Shown one piece after another: positions 1 through 8,821 of a DNA stretch of 64,000 nt. Numbering within the stretch: the first letter of the stretch is position 1; each line of letters starts with the position of its first letter. Source of the DNA: Paenibacillus daejeonensis DSM 15491 (GTDB lineage Bacteria > Bacillota > Bacilli > Paenibacillales > Paenibacillaceae). The stretch covers positions 372,001 to 436,000 of the forward strand of contig NZ_KB899660.1 in assembly GCF_000378385.1 (NCBI RefSeq), given 5' to 3'. The position numbers were made by a program, and so were the translations under genes. The notes under the pieces are model-generated. The model saw only the letters and a list, made by a program, of their open reading frames with translations, did not search any database and had not been told where the DNA came from.

Positions 1-151
1 AGAGTGGCACACCCATCCCGCTCAGCTCTTGCAGATCCCGCAGCATCGTCCGCCGCGAGACACCAAATTGGTCAGCCAACTCCTGAACGGTAAATTTACG
101 CATTCGGTTGACGGTCATCATCAGGGCGATCAGCCGTTCGGCCTTGTTCAT
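1..151 (-). CDS. YafY/WYL-type transcriptional regulator, N-terminal part only
   Basis: The reverse strand from position 151 reads MNKAERLIALMMTVNRMRKF followed by TVQELADQFGVSRRTMLRD, a winged helix-turn-helix of the HTH_11/DeoR type as found at the N-terminus of YafY-like regulators, which usually carry a ligand-sensing WYL domain behind it. Only about 50 residues are inside the window; the rest lies beyond position 1, so the WYL domain is assumed and not seen. The gene is divergent from the VOC protein at 268, and a near-perfect palindrome lies between them. Autoregulation and control of the divergent gene are the likely roles. Confidence 0.85.
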   Translation of the reverse strand, partial: MNKAERLIALMMTVNRMRKFTVQELADQFGVSRRTMLRDLQELSGMGVPL

Positions 152-173
152 CACTGCGAGTCCTCCAGTCCAT

Positions 174-200
174 TAATAGTGACAATAGCTGTCACCATTA
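174..200. promoter_or_regulatory. Palindromic operator between the YafY-type regulator and the VOC gene
   Basis: TAAT-a-GTGACA-atagc-TGTCAC-c-ATTA is a 27-bp inverted repeat with one mismatch pair. Its core arms are 179-184 and 190-195. It sits 22 bp from the regulator start and 68 bp from the VOC start, a good position for a dimeric repressor acting on both genes. Binding by the adjacent regulator is an inference. Confidence 0.75.
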
Positions 201-267
201 TCGCTTATGCTGGATCTAACGTCCAGTCCGCAGGATGGGACGATTTCGAATCAAGGAGAGATGAACA

Positions 268-693
268 ATGAGTACGCAAGTCATTCCCTATATCATGTTA
301 AACGGCGAGGCCGCGCAAGCGATAGCTACCTATGAGCAAATCCTTGGCGCCCGTGTCCTGTTCCGGCAAACGTTCGGTGAAGGTCCGCAAATGGAAGGCA
401 CAGCGTTGAACAAAGATCAGCAGCAATGGATTTCTCACGCAGTATTGCAGATTGGCGATACACAGCTGATGGTTGCGGACAGCTTGCCCGGTCAGCCAAC
501 GACAACGGGTACGGCCGTGAATCTATGCCTGATGCTGACCAATCCGGAAGAAGCACGACGCTTGTACGAGCGGCTTACAGAGGAGGGGCACATCATCGAA
601 CAACTGCAGGCGGTCTATTTCAGCCCTGCCTATGCCATGGTGACAGACCGCTATGGCGTGACGTTCCAGCTGTTCACCAAGCGGCCCTCCTGA
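268..693 (+). CDS. VOC-family (PhnB/glyoxalase-like) protein
   Basis: This 141-residue protein starts MSTQVIPYIMLNGEAAQAI and has the beta-alpha-beta-beta-beta pattern of the vicinal oxygen chelate superfamily, closest to PhnB-like proteins. The PYIMLNGEAAQAI, FRQTFGEGP and DRYGVTFQLF segments are typical of that branch. Members are small metal-binding enzymes or resistance proteins; the substrate cannot be read from the sequence. The start is supported by AAGGAGAG at 253-260. It is divergent from the YafY-type regulator and is probably its target through the palindrome at 174-200. It ends 8 bp before the stop of the convergent response regulator gene. Confidence 0.85.
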   Translation: MSTQVIPYIMLNGEAAQAIATYEQILGARVLFRQTFGEGPQMEGTALNKDQQQWISHAVLQIGDTQLMVADSLPGQPTTTGTAVNLCLMLTNPEEARRLYERLTEEGHIIEQLQAVYFSPAYAMVTDRYGVTFQLFTKRPS

Positions 694-701
694 TTCTTGT
701 C

Positions 702-2297
702 TTACATGCGGATCTCGCTGGGAGCTGCCCCCCAATGCTTGCGGAACACTTTGGCAAAATAGCTAATGTCCCGGTAGCCGACGGCGCTTGCCGCATCGTA
801 CACTTTGGCCCCGGACTGCAGCATCGCACGGGCACGCTCCATCCGGCGTTCCTGGACGTAGCTGGAGAAGGACGTGCCTGTCTCCTTTTTGAACAAGCGG
901 CTCAGATAGGAGGAATTGACATACAGCTGCTCCGCCAGCGCATGCAGACTCAGATCCTGCTCTAACCCGCTCTCCACTGCCTCCGCCACCTGTCTGACCA
1001 GATGGTGGCTGGTCGTGCGGCGGGCCTCTTCTGCATACTCGCGAATCTGCAGGGTGACGCGGCGGCTCCATGCCCGGATTTGCTCCCGGCTCTGCAGCGT
1101 CTGCAGAGACAGGAAATACGCGTAATCCTCGCCCAGCACCTGCTGGAGCGACCATCCCTGGGCTTGAATGAGCCGGATGAAGCTGCTGCTTAGGTATAAG
1201 AGATGCTCATAGACCAGCTCAGCTGAGCCCGCCCGCTCCAACAGACTTGCCAACTGCGCATCGACCAGCTCGATCATCCGCTCCTTGGTATCCATGTAGA
1301 TGGCGATCTCCAGCTGCTTCTCAAAGGAAGCATCGAGCTGAACCGGAGCGGCGTCCTTTGGGACCGCCAGGTAGGGAATCGCCAGCTCGTGTCCATAGAC
1401 CGCCCGCTCGCGCAGCGCCCGGCATGCCTGCTGGTAGGATATCGGCGCTTCCATCAACGCACTTGCGCCGCCCAGGCCAGCGCTGGCCGTGACCTTCAGA
1501 CATTCTTTCACCACCTGGAGCAGCCTGGAGCACCGGACATTCATCCGCTTCATCAGCTCGGCATTCGACTCGCCAGGCACACTAACGAATAAGAGAACGG
1601 TCTGGCCCTCAGCTCCCGGGAAGACATACCCTTCCGAGGCCGGCACACATTCGCGGGCGATACTGGTGAGGGCGAAGGCCAGCAGCGGCAGATCGGCAGC
1701 TGTGAATCGCTGCTCCGTTTCAGCCAGCGGGTCAATCGCACAGACCGCTGCGCCATATTCCCCATCCGGAGGCAGCACAATGGCGAGTTCCTCGGCGTGC
1801 CGGACCAGCTCCCAACCGGCATACCCATCCAGCATCCAGCTGCGCAGGAAGGCTTCCTGCAGCTGCGGCAGGCGGGAGCGCCATTTTTCCTGTAAGGCCA
1901 CCAGATTGTGGCGCTCTGCCAGCTCAGCGCGCAGCTCCTCTGCCGTTTCTACTACCGTCTGCAGAATCTTTTCTTCGCCCGCCGGTTTAAGCAAGTACCG
2001 TTTGACCCCAAGTCCCACTGCCCGCTGGGCATATGCAAAATCGTCATGACCACTAAGAATGATCATTCGAATCTCCGGCGAATCAGCTGCGATTCGTTCG
2101 GCCAGAGACAGACCATCCAATTCAGGCATCTCGATGTCGAGGAGCAGAATGTCCGGTTTGCGCCTCTCCAGCAGCTGCAGAGCCTCCAGCCCATTCTCGG
2201 CCGTCGCCACAACCTCGATGCCGTGCTGCTCCCAGGGAATATTGTGTACCAGGCTATTCAAGATTCGAATCTCGTCCTCCACAATCATCAGGTTCAT
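702..2297 (-). CDS. YesN-type response regulator (REC plus AraC DNA-binding domain)
   Basis: This 531-residue protein has an N-terminal receiver domain (about 1-120) with the acidic pair near residues 7-8, phospho-acceptor D54 in LLLDIEMPE and the conserved lysine K104 in YLLKPA. A long poorly conserved linker follows, then two AraC-type helix-turn-helices in the last 100 residues (LHALAEQLYVNSSYLSRLFK and the YRDISYFAKVFRKHWG segment). This is the architecture of YesN regulators that control sugar-uptake operons. Its ATG overlaps the stop of the histidine kinase gene by 4 bp (ATGA), so the pair is translationally coupled. It is the last gene of the importer operon starting at 7657. Confidence 0.93.
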   Translation of the reverse strand: MNLMIVEDEIRILNSLVHNIPWEQHGIEVVATAENGLEALQLLERRKPDILLLDIEMPELDGLSLAERIAADSPEIRMIILSGHDDFAYAQRAVGLGVKRYLLKPAGEEKILQTVVETAEELRAELAERHNLVALQEKWRSRLPQLQEAFLRSWMLDGYAGWELVRHAEELAIVLPPDGEYGAAVCAIDPLAETEQRFTAADLPLLAFALTSIARECVPASEGYVFPGAEGQTVLLFVSVPGESNAELMKRMNVRCSRLLQVVKECLKVTASAGLGGASALMEAPISYQQACRALRERAVYGHELAIPYLAVPKDAAPVQLDASFEKQLEIAIYMDTKERMIELVDAQLASLLERAGSAELVYEHLLYLSSSFIRLIQAQGWSLQQVLGEDYAYFLSLQTLQSREQIRAWSRRVTLQIREYAEEARRTTSHHLVRQVAEAVESGLEQDLSLHALAEQLYVNSSYLSRLFKKETGTSFSSYVQERRMERARAMLQSGAKVYDAASAVGYRDISYFAKVFRKHWGAAPSEIRM

Positions 2298-4129
2298 ATC
2301 GCATCCCCCTCCTGTTCCTCACTGCAGCCAGCAATTGGTAAATTTAGCGTCGCTTGCGTGCCCTGGCCCTCTTCACTGTCGATACTGAGCTCGGCGCTCT
2401 CTCCATAGTACAGCCGAATTCTGGCCCGCACATTCAGCAATCCGAAAAAGGCGTCCTTGCGGTCATTCCCTTCAGCTGCAGGCTTATCCTCGGCGGATGC
2501 CAACGCTTCCCGGAGCTGCGCTAGCCGCTCCGCCTCCATGCCCCTGCCATTGTCCGCAACTGTCAGCAGCAATCGATCGCCTTCCAGACGGGCAGACACC
2601 GTCAGTTGGCCACCGCCCTTCCGCTTCTCCAAGCCGTGCAGAATGGCATTCTCCACCAGCGGCTGCAGCACCAGCTTCAAGACATGGAGACCGGCGGCTT
2701 CCGGTGCCGCATCGAAGCTCACGGTGAACTGTCCTGCGAAGCGCAGCTGCTGCACGCGAATGTAATAACCCAGATGCGCGAACGTTTCCTCCACAGTGAA
2801 CGTATCCCTGCCCTTGCTCAAGCTCAATCGGAAGAACCGCGAGAGGTTCAGGACCATCTCGCTGATTTCATCGGCGTCGTAATTTTTGGCAGACCAGTAG
2901 ATGGAATCCAGCGTATTGTACAGAAAATGCGGATTAATCTGCGATTGCAGGAATTTCAGCTCCGTCTTGGTAAGTCGCAGCTGCTGCTCATAAATGTCGC
3001 GAATCAGATGGCGCTGCTGCTCGGCCGTCTGATTGAAGGCATCCGTCAGATAACCGAGCTCATCCTGACGACGGTGAGCCAGTCGGGTATCCAGGTTGCC
3101 GAGCCGCAGCTGCCGCATGCCCGCCACCAGGGAGGACATCGGTGCGGAGATGTTGCTATAGATGAGCCAGGCGATCCAGACGGCCAGGAGACAGCTGATC
3201 AGAATAATCCAATAGGTGAACACTTCGAGCGGTCGAGATTTCTTGTAAATCTCCCGCTCGGGCTGTTCCAGAACGAGCGCCCACCCGCTACGCGGAGAAT
3301 CCGTGCGAAGCATCATCTGCTTCTCTGAACGTCCAGGCAGCTGGGCCACCGATACCTCGGACACGGGAATCGACTCAGCGAGCAGCGGCTGGGGAGCAGC
3401 GGCATTGGACACCAAGAGCCTGCCTTGGTCATCATACAGCGACACCTGAGAACTCGGACTTGGTGCCAGATGCGAGATATAACTGAGCAGTGTGCGCTTG
3501 GGCAGCGACAGCATCAATACATTATTGCCCCGGTCCCGGCTGTACAGATCCATCAGCTGCATGAGCAGCAGCTGCCCTTCGTTATAGATCGGATCCGCCC
3601 AGCCCATCAGCGCTTCCTCATGATGGTCCGGATTATACACCACGATTGAACGGCCGGTCCGCACAAACTCCTCGTACCAGTCCTCTATGGTATGCGGCGG
3701 CCGGTCGAGGAGGCCAATCCGACTGGACAACAGCTTGCCCGTCCCCCCGTGATAGATGGAGACGCCAGAGAGTACCGGGTTCACTGCATTGACATTGGAG
3801 ATGTAGGACATAACGCTCGTGAAATCGACCAGCATATCCGGTGTCAGCTCGGCGCTCGGGTGCTTGAGTCTGGAAGTCAGGCTGCCGTCGGTCGCCAGCA
3901 TAGTCGAGAGCTGCTCCAGCGACTGCAGCGTCTGGTCTACAAACTCCAGCGCAGAATCCATGGCGCTCATGGTCCGCTCCCCCAGCTCCTGCTCCAGAAT
4001 ACGCTGTGAACGAACATTCGCATAGAGACTGAAGAGGATCAATGGCAGCAGAATCAGGATAAAATAACAGGTCAGACGTACCTGAATCGAACGGCTGAAC
4101 CGTTCCCTGAGTGTGCGGAACCATCGCAT
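2294..4129 (-). CDS. YesM-type sensor histidine kinase
   Basis: This 611-residue membrane kinase has a first transmembrane helix at about 17-37, a large extracellular dCache-like sensor region (about 40-300), a second helix at about 305-325, a HAMP domain at about 327-380, and a His_kinase domain with H401 in SQINPHFLYNTLDS. N-box (LVENAILHG) and G-box (DNGRGM) motifs of the ATPase domain follow. Family members sense extracellular sugars, often with the partner solute-binding protein, and phosphorylate YesN. The gene lies 92 bp downstream of the solute-binding protein gene, across a hairpin, and overlaps the regulator gene by 4 bp. Confidence 0.93.
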   Translation of the reverse strand: MRWFRTLRERFSRSIQVRLTCYFILILLPLILFSLYANVRSQRILEQELGERTMSAMDSALEFVDQTLQSLEQLSTMLATDGSLTSRLKHPSAELTPDMLVDFTSVMSYISNVNAVNPVLSGVSIYHGGTGKLLSSRIGLLDRPPHTIEDWYEEFVRTGRSIVVYNPDHHEEALMGWADPIYNEGQLLLMQLMDLYSRDRGNNVLMLSLPKRTLLSYISHLAPSPSSQVSLYDDQGRLLVSNAAAPQPLLAESIPVSEVSVAQLPGRSEKQMMLRTDSPRSGWALVLEQPEREIYKKSRPLEVFTYWIILISCLLAVWIAWLIYSNISAPMSSLVAGMRQLRLGNLDTRLAHRRQDELGYLTDAFNQTAEQQRHLIRDIYEQQLRLTKTELKFLQSQINPHFLYNTLDSIYWSAKNYDADEISEMVLNLSRFFRLSLSKGRDTFTVEETFAHLGYYIRVQQLRFAGQFTVSFDAAPEAAGLHVLKLVLQPLVENAILHGLEKRKGGGQLTVSARLEGDRLLLTVADNGRGMEAERLAQLREALASAEDKPAAEGNDRKDAFFGLLNVRARIRLYYGESAELSIDSEEGQGTQATLNLPIAGCSEEQEGDAI

Positions 4130-4182
4130 GGCAGGACACCTCCCTTTGTACTCAATTCCTAATCACTAAAAACAGCACCAAA

Positions 4183-4208
4183 GTGGCGCTCCGATTCGGA
4201 AGCGCCAC
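4183..4208 (-). terminator. Hairpin between the lipoprotein gene and yesM-like gene
   Basis: GTGGCGC and GCGCCAC (4183-4189, 4202-4208) form a stem continued by TCCG/CGGA with a single bulge. On the minus strand it follows the lipoprotein stop by 13 nt and is trailed by TTTGGTGCTGTTTTTAG. It may be a leaky terminator or a 3' stabiliser giving more binding protein than kinase. Confidence 0.6.
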
Positions 4209-4221
4209 CTGTATCTTGTGC

Positions 4222-5766
4222 TTACTTATTCGCGGCGTACCACTCATTCACCTCTCGGGTGATTTCATCGCCGCCCCGTTTCTTCCATTCCGCCACGAAG
4301 GTATCGAAATCATCCAATGGTGACTGACCAACGATAATTTTCGTGAAATACTCAATCTCCAGCTTGTTCAGATCGGCCGAGTACGAGCCCATGGCTGGTG
4401 TCGGGATCCCCAGATATTCATCCCGGATGACCGCCTCCGAAATCTTGTCGATGTTGGCGTTCAGATCAAATTCCATTCCCAACGAGTCCAGCCGGTCGCG
4501 CTCTTCGTCCGCTTGGTACGGACGAATCGACTCCCCGAGTGTCTGGCGGTAAATATGCTCATTGTGCTTTTCGAAATCCGTGACGATTTTGCCGTCCTCT
4601 TCCTTCCACACTTCGCCCTCGAAGCCGAGCAGCAGCGTGCGGTAGCCTTCGCCGTTCATGAAGTTCAGCATGCGTACGACGGCGTCGGGATTCTTGCTTG
4701 TCACCGGCACGACGTTGTAACCGGAGATGTAGCCGAAGCCCATTGTCCCCTTCTTGCCGTCTGGTCCTTCCGGGAACTCCAGCGCCAGCCATTCCGCCTC
4801 AGGATCGTTGTTCTTGTTGGTGAGGATTGGACCGCGTGTATCATACCAGAAGGCGGAGAATAGACCCACCTTGCCAGCAGCGATCTTCTCGGTGAAATTG
4901 GCCTCCTTGTTGAGCGGCCATTCCGGATCGAGCAGCTTATCCTGATGCAGGCCGGCAAGGAAGCCCAGCGCTTCCTTCATCTCTGGAAGTGTACTCATAT
5001 TGACGAGTTCACCGTCTCTGTCGGTCCACATGCCGCGTTGGACACCGAATGCCCCCAGGATCGGTGCAATACGTGCCAGATTCTCCGCTGTGATGAAGCC
5101 GAACGTATCATTTTGTCCATTGCCGTCCGGATCATCCTGTGCGAATGCCCGCATCACCTCGCGGTATTCCTCCAGTGTAGTGGGTGGCTCCAATTCGAGT
5201 CGGTCCAGCCAATCTTTACGTACATACATAATTTCATTGCCCGGAACCGCATTCATCGAAGGAATCGCATAGATGTTCCCGTCGATCGTTACCGTTTTCC
5301 AGGCTTCTTCGGGGATGTTCTTTTTCAGGTCGGGACCATATTGGTCAATATAGTCATTCAGCGGCTGCAGTGCATTCTGCTGCACGTAGTTCTCGAACCA
5401 GCTCGGATCCATCGAGTGGATCATATCCGGCAGATTGTCGGAAGCCATGATGACATTGAGTGCATCCTGGTAGCCATCCGCTGGTGGAATCTGCAGGGTG
5501 ATGTCCAGATTCGTGTTCTCGCGAATGTAGTCCAGGTAGGGATTGTTGTTCTCATCCAAGCCATCTGGGAAATTACGGCCTCCGTTATTGAAGACAGCAC
5601 GGACCGACTTGCGCTCCATTCCCTCTTCTCCGTTTTGCCCTGTTGGTGACGTGCCCTCGGTGCCCCCCTCGCCTGAAGATCCCCCTCCATTCGAACACGC
5701 CGACAGTACGGCCAGCGCCAGAACCATCGTCAGTGAGATGCCTTTTTTCCATGGCTGATTACGCAT
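4222..5766 (-). CDS. Extracellular solute-binding lipoprotein of an LplABC-type sugar importer
   Basis: This 514-residue protein has a lipoprotein signal peptide ending in the lipobox LSAC with C24 as the lipidation site, then a Gly/Ser-rich linker. The body is typical of the LplA/YtcQ branch of binding proteins (FPDGLDENNNPYLDYI, MIHSMDPSWFENY, DDPDGNGQNDTFGF). Such proteins deliver oligosaccharides, often pectic or hemicellulosic ones, to an ABC importer. It follows the two permease genes (39 bp gap) and precedes the YesM-like kinase. No ATPase gene is present in the operon; these systems commonly use a shared MsmX-type ATPase encoded elsewhere. The substrate is unknown. Confidence 0.93.
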   Translation of the reverse strand: MRNQPWKKGISLTMVLALAVLSACSNGGGSSGEGGTEGTSPTGQNGEEGMERKSVRAVFNNGGRNFPDGLDENNNPYLDYIRENTNLDITLQIPPADGYQDALNVIMASDNLPDMIHSMDPSWFENYVQQNALQPLNDYIDQYGPDLKKNIPEEAWKTVTIDGNIYAIPSMNAVPGNEIMYVRKDWLDRLELEPPTTLEEYREVMRAFAQDDPDGNGQNDTFGFITAENLARIAPILGAFGVQRGMWTDRDGELVNMSTLPEMKEALGFLAGLHQDKLLDPEWPLNKEANFTEKIAAGKVGLFSAFWYDTRGPILTNKNNDPEAEWLALEFPEGPDGKKGTMGFGYISGYNVVPVTSKNPDAVVRMLNFMNGEGYRTLLLGFEGEVWKEEDGKIVTDFEKHNEHIYRQTLGESIRPYQADEERDRLDSLGMEFDLNANIDKISEAVIRDEYLGIPTPAMGSYSADLNKLEIEYFTKIIVGQSPLDDFDTFVAEWKKRGGDEITREVNEWYAANK

Positions 5767-5805
5767 TAGACTTACCCCTCTCTTCTCTCGATTTTCACTT
5801 GTGAC

Positions 5806-6687
5806 TTACCCTTTGACCGAACCCAGCATGATGCCCTTGACAAAATATTTTTGCAAGAACGGATACACGATCAGAATCGGTACCGTACTCGCAATCAACG
5901 CCGCCGCCTTAATGGATTCCAGCGCCAGCAGGGCACTGTCCATGTTGGAGGAATAGCCGGAGTTATTGTCAATATTTGATTGATTAAACATGATTAACTC
6001 ACGCAGATAGACCTGTAGCGGGAACATCTTGCGGTCTGTAATATAAAGCACGGTATCGAAGAACGAATTCCAATGCCCTACCGCATGGAACAAGGTGATC
6101 GTCGCAATGGCAGGCATCGACAGCGGGATGACGATTCGGAACAGAATGCCCAGATTGGAGCCCCCGTCCATTTTCGCCGATTCCTCCAACTCCAGTGGCA
6201 CACTCTGAAAAAAGTTCTTCATAATAATGACGTTAAATGCGCTGATGGCCCCAGGGATAATGAACGCCCAGAACGTATTGAGCAATCCCGTTGCCTTCAC
6301 GACCAGGAAGGTCGGAATCATGCCGCCACCGAACATCATGGTGAATACGATTAGGAACATGATGGTCGAGCGGCCTTTAATGTAGGTTTTGGACAATGGA
6401 TACGCCAGAAGACAAGTCAACGCCACATTGACGAGCGTACCTGCAACGGTCCGCAGCACACTGACCTGGAAGGCATTGAGGAACGCCTGCTCCTGCAACA
6501 CCCGGCTGTATGACTCCAGTGTAAAATCCACCGGCCATAATGTCACGCGCCCCGTCGTAATCGCATCATGGCTGCTAAGTGACTGTGCCAGTACGTGGAT
6601 GAACGGCAGCAGCGCAAGCAAACCGAGCGTACCCAGCAGCACATGGTTGATGCCTGATGCCAATTGTTCGCTTCTGCTTAATTTCAT
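5806..6687 (-). CDS. ABC sugar permease, YtcP-type
   Basis: This 293-residue protein has six predicted transmembrane segments and the EAA loop LEESAKMDGGSNLGILFRIV, which contacts the ATPase. The N-terminus (LGTLGLLALLPFIHVLAQSLS) and the C-terminal QKYFVKGIMLGSVKG are characteristic of YtcP/LplC permeases. It is the second permease of the heterodimeric channel, 13 bp after the first one and 39 bp before the binding-protein gene. Confidence 0.94.
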   Translation of the reverse strand: MKLSRSEQLASGINHVLLGTLGLLALLPFIHVLAQSLSSHDAITTGRVTLWPVDFTLESYSRVLQEQAFLNAFQVSVLRTVAGTLVNVALTCLLAYPLSKTYIKGRSTIMFLIVFTMMFGGGMIPTFLVVKATGLLNTFWAFIIPGAISAFNVIIMKNFFQSVPLELEESAKMDGGSNLGILFRIVIPLSMPAIATITLFHAVGHWNSFFDTVLYITDRKMFPLQVYLRELIMFNQSNIDNNSGYSSNMDSALLALESIKAAALIASTVPILIVYPFLQKYFVKGIMLGSVKG

Positions 6688-6700
6688 GGATACGCCCCCT

Positions 6701-7657
6701 TTACCATATGCCCTCTTGCCCTAGCTTCTTGGCTCCACGATTGGCCATCATGACCAGCAGCAAACCAATTACTGCCTTGAACAGACCTACCGCCGTGGTG
6801 AAGCTGAACTTGGCTTGTTGGATACCGACGCGGTACACGTACGTCTCAATGACATCGGCCACGTCGTAGACCAGCGGATTATACAGGATGAAGATTTGTT
6901 CAAATCCGACGTCCAGCACATGCCCCAATCGGAGCAGGAACAAGATGACGATCACGCCCATCATGGCAGGCAGTGTAATGTGGAGAATCTGCCTGAATTT
7001 GTTGGCGCCATCCATAATCGCCGCTTCATACAGCTGAGGATCAATTCCTGCAATAGCCGCCAGATAGATAATCGCGCCCCACCCGACTTCCTTCCAGATA
7101 TCACTAGCAACCAGGATACTGCGGAACCAGTCGGGGCTCGTCAGGAAGTAGATCGGTTCGAAGCCGAGCATCGTGAGCAGCTGGTTGACGATGCCTGATG
7201 AAGGCGACAACACATTGACCATAATGCCGCCGACAATGATCCAGGAGAGGAAATGCGGCAGATACACCAGTGTCTGAATGGAGCGCTTGTAGAGCATATT
7301 GCGAATCTCATTCAGCATGATGGCCAGGATAATGGGCCCCGGGAAGCCCCACAGCAGCTTGTAAATACTGATCAACAGCGTGTTCGTGAAGATTTTGTAG
7401 AAGTCGCTGTTGCCGAACATGGTCTTGAAATGCTGCAGCCCGACCCACTCGCTGCCGCTGATTCCACTAAACACGCTATAGTTCTGAAACGCAATGACGA
7501 TCCCCCACATCGGTACATACTTGTAGATGATGAAGTACAGGATGCCCGGCACCATGAGCAGGTACAGATCCCAATGGGAGCGCAGTGAGTGAAAGCGCCT
7601 TCGTTTGCGCGTGTGCGGTATAGTCGCTTCTGTGGCGACCTCGGCTAGGTTGGCCAT
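6701..7657 (-). CDS. ABC sugar permease, LplB-type
   Basis: This 318-residue protein has a short basic cytoplasmic N-terminus, six predicted transmembrane segments and the EAA loop YEAAIMDGANKFRQILHITL. The stretch LMVPGILYFIIYKYVPMWG is a hallmark of LplB/YteP permeases. It is the first gene of the operon lplB-like, ytcP-like, binding protein, kinase, regulator, and it is probably the site where the YesN-type regulator activates transcription. The 5' region at 7658-7740 carries no obvious consensus sigma-A promoter, consistent with an activator-dependent start. Confidence 0.94.
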   Translation of the reverse strand: MANLAEVATEATIPHTRKRRRFHSLRSHWDLYLLMVPGILYFIIYKYVPMWGIVIAFQNYSVFSGISGSEWVGLQHFKTMFGNSDFYKIFTNTLLISIYKLLWGFPGPIILAIMLNEIRNMLYKRSIQTLVYLPHFLSWIIVGGIMVNVLSPSSGIVNQLLTMLGFEPIYFLTSPDWFRSILVASDIWKEVGWGAIIYLAAIAGIDPQLYEAAIMDGANKFRQILHITLPAMMGVIVILFLLRLGHVLDVGFEQIFILYNPLVYDVADVIETYVYRVGIQQAKFSFTTAVGLFKAVIGLLLVMMANRGAKKLGQEGIW

Positions 7658-7734
7658 GGGGGTTGCCTCCTTTCGTTAGTTGTTCAGAGACTGGTGAAGC
7701 ACCTTCTTGGATTGAATCGTTCTTACGACCGCTG

Positions 7735-7790
7735 TTGTTCCCTAATTTCTTGATTTTCTAACCCCTTTACAGGGTGAAATTAGGGAACAA
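7735..7790. repeat. Perfect 15-bp inverted repeat in the spacer
   Basis: TTGTTCCCTAATTTC at 7735-7749 is perfectly inverted as GAAATTAGGGAACAA at 7776-7790. A further ACCC/GGGT stem (7761-7764, 7772-7775) lies inside the 26-nt spacer. The right end, GGAACAAAGGCG, is shared exactly with the right end of the element at 8349-8472, so the two belong to one repeat family. There is no T-tract that would make it a simple terminator. Confidence 0.8.
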
Positions 7791-8348
7791 AGGCGGGCGC
7801 TACGCTTCTCCAGAATCGATTCATCCACTTCGGATTTTCACAATGCTCTTCACTAGTTGTTATATTTATTGTAAGGGCGGGTGCCGACTTTGGTTAGAGG
7901 ACCGCCATGACCATTGTCGGTAATATTTTTACCTTGTACGGGAGATTTAGCGTTTCTCCTCTCTACTGAAGAATTGAGGTGCAGGGTAGCTGGGAGCGGA
8001 TTGTCGCGTGTAGTAAATGCAGTATGGGTAGCTGGGGAGTGGCAGAGGCAGACAGAACGCGGGTTAGCTGGAGAATGGCAGATGAGGTTGCTTGTGGCGA
8101 GAATAGTTAGTGTGGGTCTAGTGCGCGGGGGGTTACGGTGAGCCTGTGGCGTGACAACTGTACGGGAGTGGTGGGAGTTCGTCATGAGCCAGTTACTGGT
8201 GCTGGAAATGGATGGTGAAGGGCCGAGGTGGTGGAAATAGCTAGGGGAGCAGCAAGTTCAATGCAGTGGTCGTACGATCGCCGTCACCTTGCCCACTCCC
8301 CACTCGATGTGAGTTGTGTGTGGAGGGTCGGTGAGTATTATGACCTCT

Positions 8349-8472
8349 TTATTCCGTTATTTTGCATATTTTATGGTTTGAGACCAGTTTGTGGAGCATA
8401 TTTTCCGTTATATCGATGGAAATCTGGATTTTTGGGGGTTACTCGATGTAATAGCGGAACAAAGGCGACATA
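8349..8472. repeat. Three-arm intergenic repeat element with 51-bp register
   Basis: TTCCGTTAT occurs as a direct repeat at 8352 and 8403 (51 bp apart). A degenerate inverted copy, ATAGCGGAAC, lies at 8451-8460, followed by AAAGGCG as in the element at 7735-7790. It resembles the intergenic inverted-repeat families common in this group of bacteria. See the elements at 25592 and 37805 for the same spacing with other core sequences. Confidence 0.6.
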
Positions 8473-8757
8473 TTATGATGCCCATACCATAGTTCTCCCA
8501 CCTAACTATGACGCAACGAAATGCCTGCCTGCTCCGACCCTACCACCCAACTCCACGAAACTAGTTACTGTCTTTCTTCGACTCCCACGGCAGGCACTAA
8601 GACTAGTTGCTTTATTGCTCAACATGCACTCCAAGCAGACAACAGCATGCTTAGTTTCCTTAACTGAACTCCCTATGGCTTTTCCGCCATACTTCGTTAG
8701 AATTACCTTCCCGCATTTAGCCAGCTCCATGCCCCCTACCAACTTCAAGATGCAATA

Positions 8758-8793
8758 AAGGCACCCTGCCGGACTTAGCCGGCAGAGTGCCTT
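8758..8793 (-). terminator. Rho-independent terminator of the beta-helix gene
   Basis: AAGGCAC/GTGCCTT plus the inner CTGCCGG/CCGGCAG (one bulge pair) form a long GC-rich stem 29 nt after the stop of the minus-strand gene. It is followed on that strand by TTTATTG. Confidence 0.8.
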
Positions 8794-8821
8794 ACACATT
8801 GCACATTACATGAAGCCGAAT

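Larger units (their letters stand above)
7658..8821. other. Long intergenic spacer with palindromic elements
   Basis: These 1.16 kb lie between the importer operon and the secreted beta-helix gene. Open frames such as 8228-8758 (+) lack ribosome binding sites, have no recognisable domain and run through repeats and the terminator, so they are not called. Two inverted-repeat elements (7735-7790 and 8349-8472) and a terminator (8758-8793) are listed separately. The rest shows nothing that can be named. Confidence 0.6.

Noticed and set aside
426-965. 179-residue plus-strand gene
   Set aside because: It is a shadow of the VOC gene and the response regulator gene and has no start signal.
4183-4208. 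Riboswitch between the binding-protein and kinase genes
   Set aside because: Only a single simple hairpin is present; it fits a terminator or stabiliser better.
8228-8758. 176-residue plus-strand gene in the spacer
   Set aside because: No ribosome binding site or known domain, and it runs through a repeat element and up to a terminator stem.
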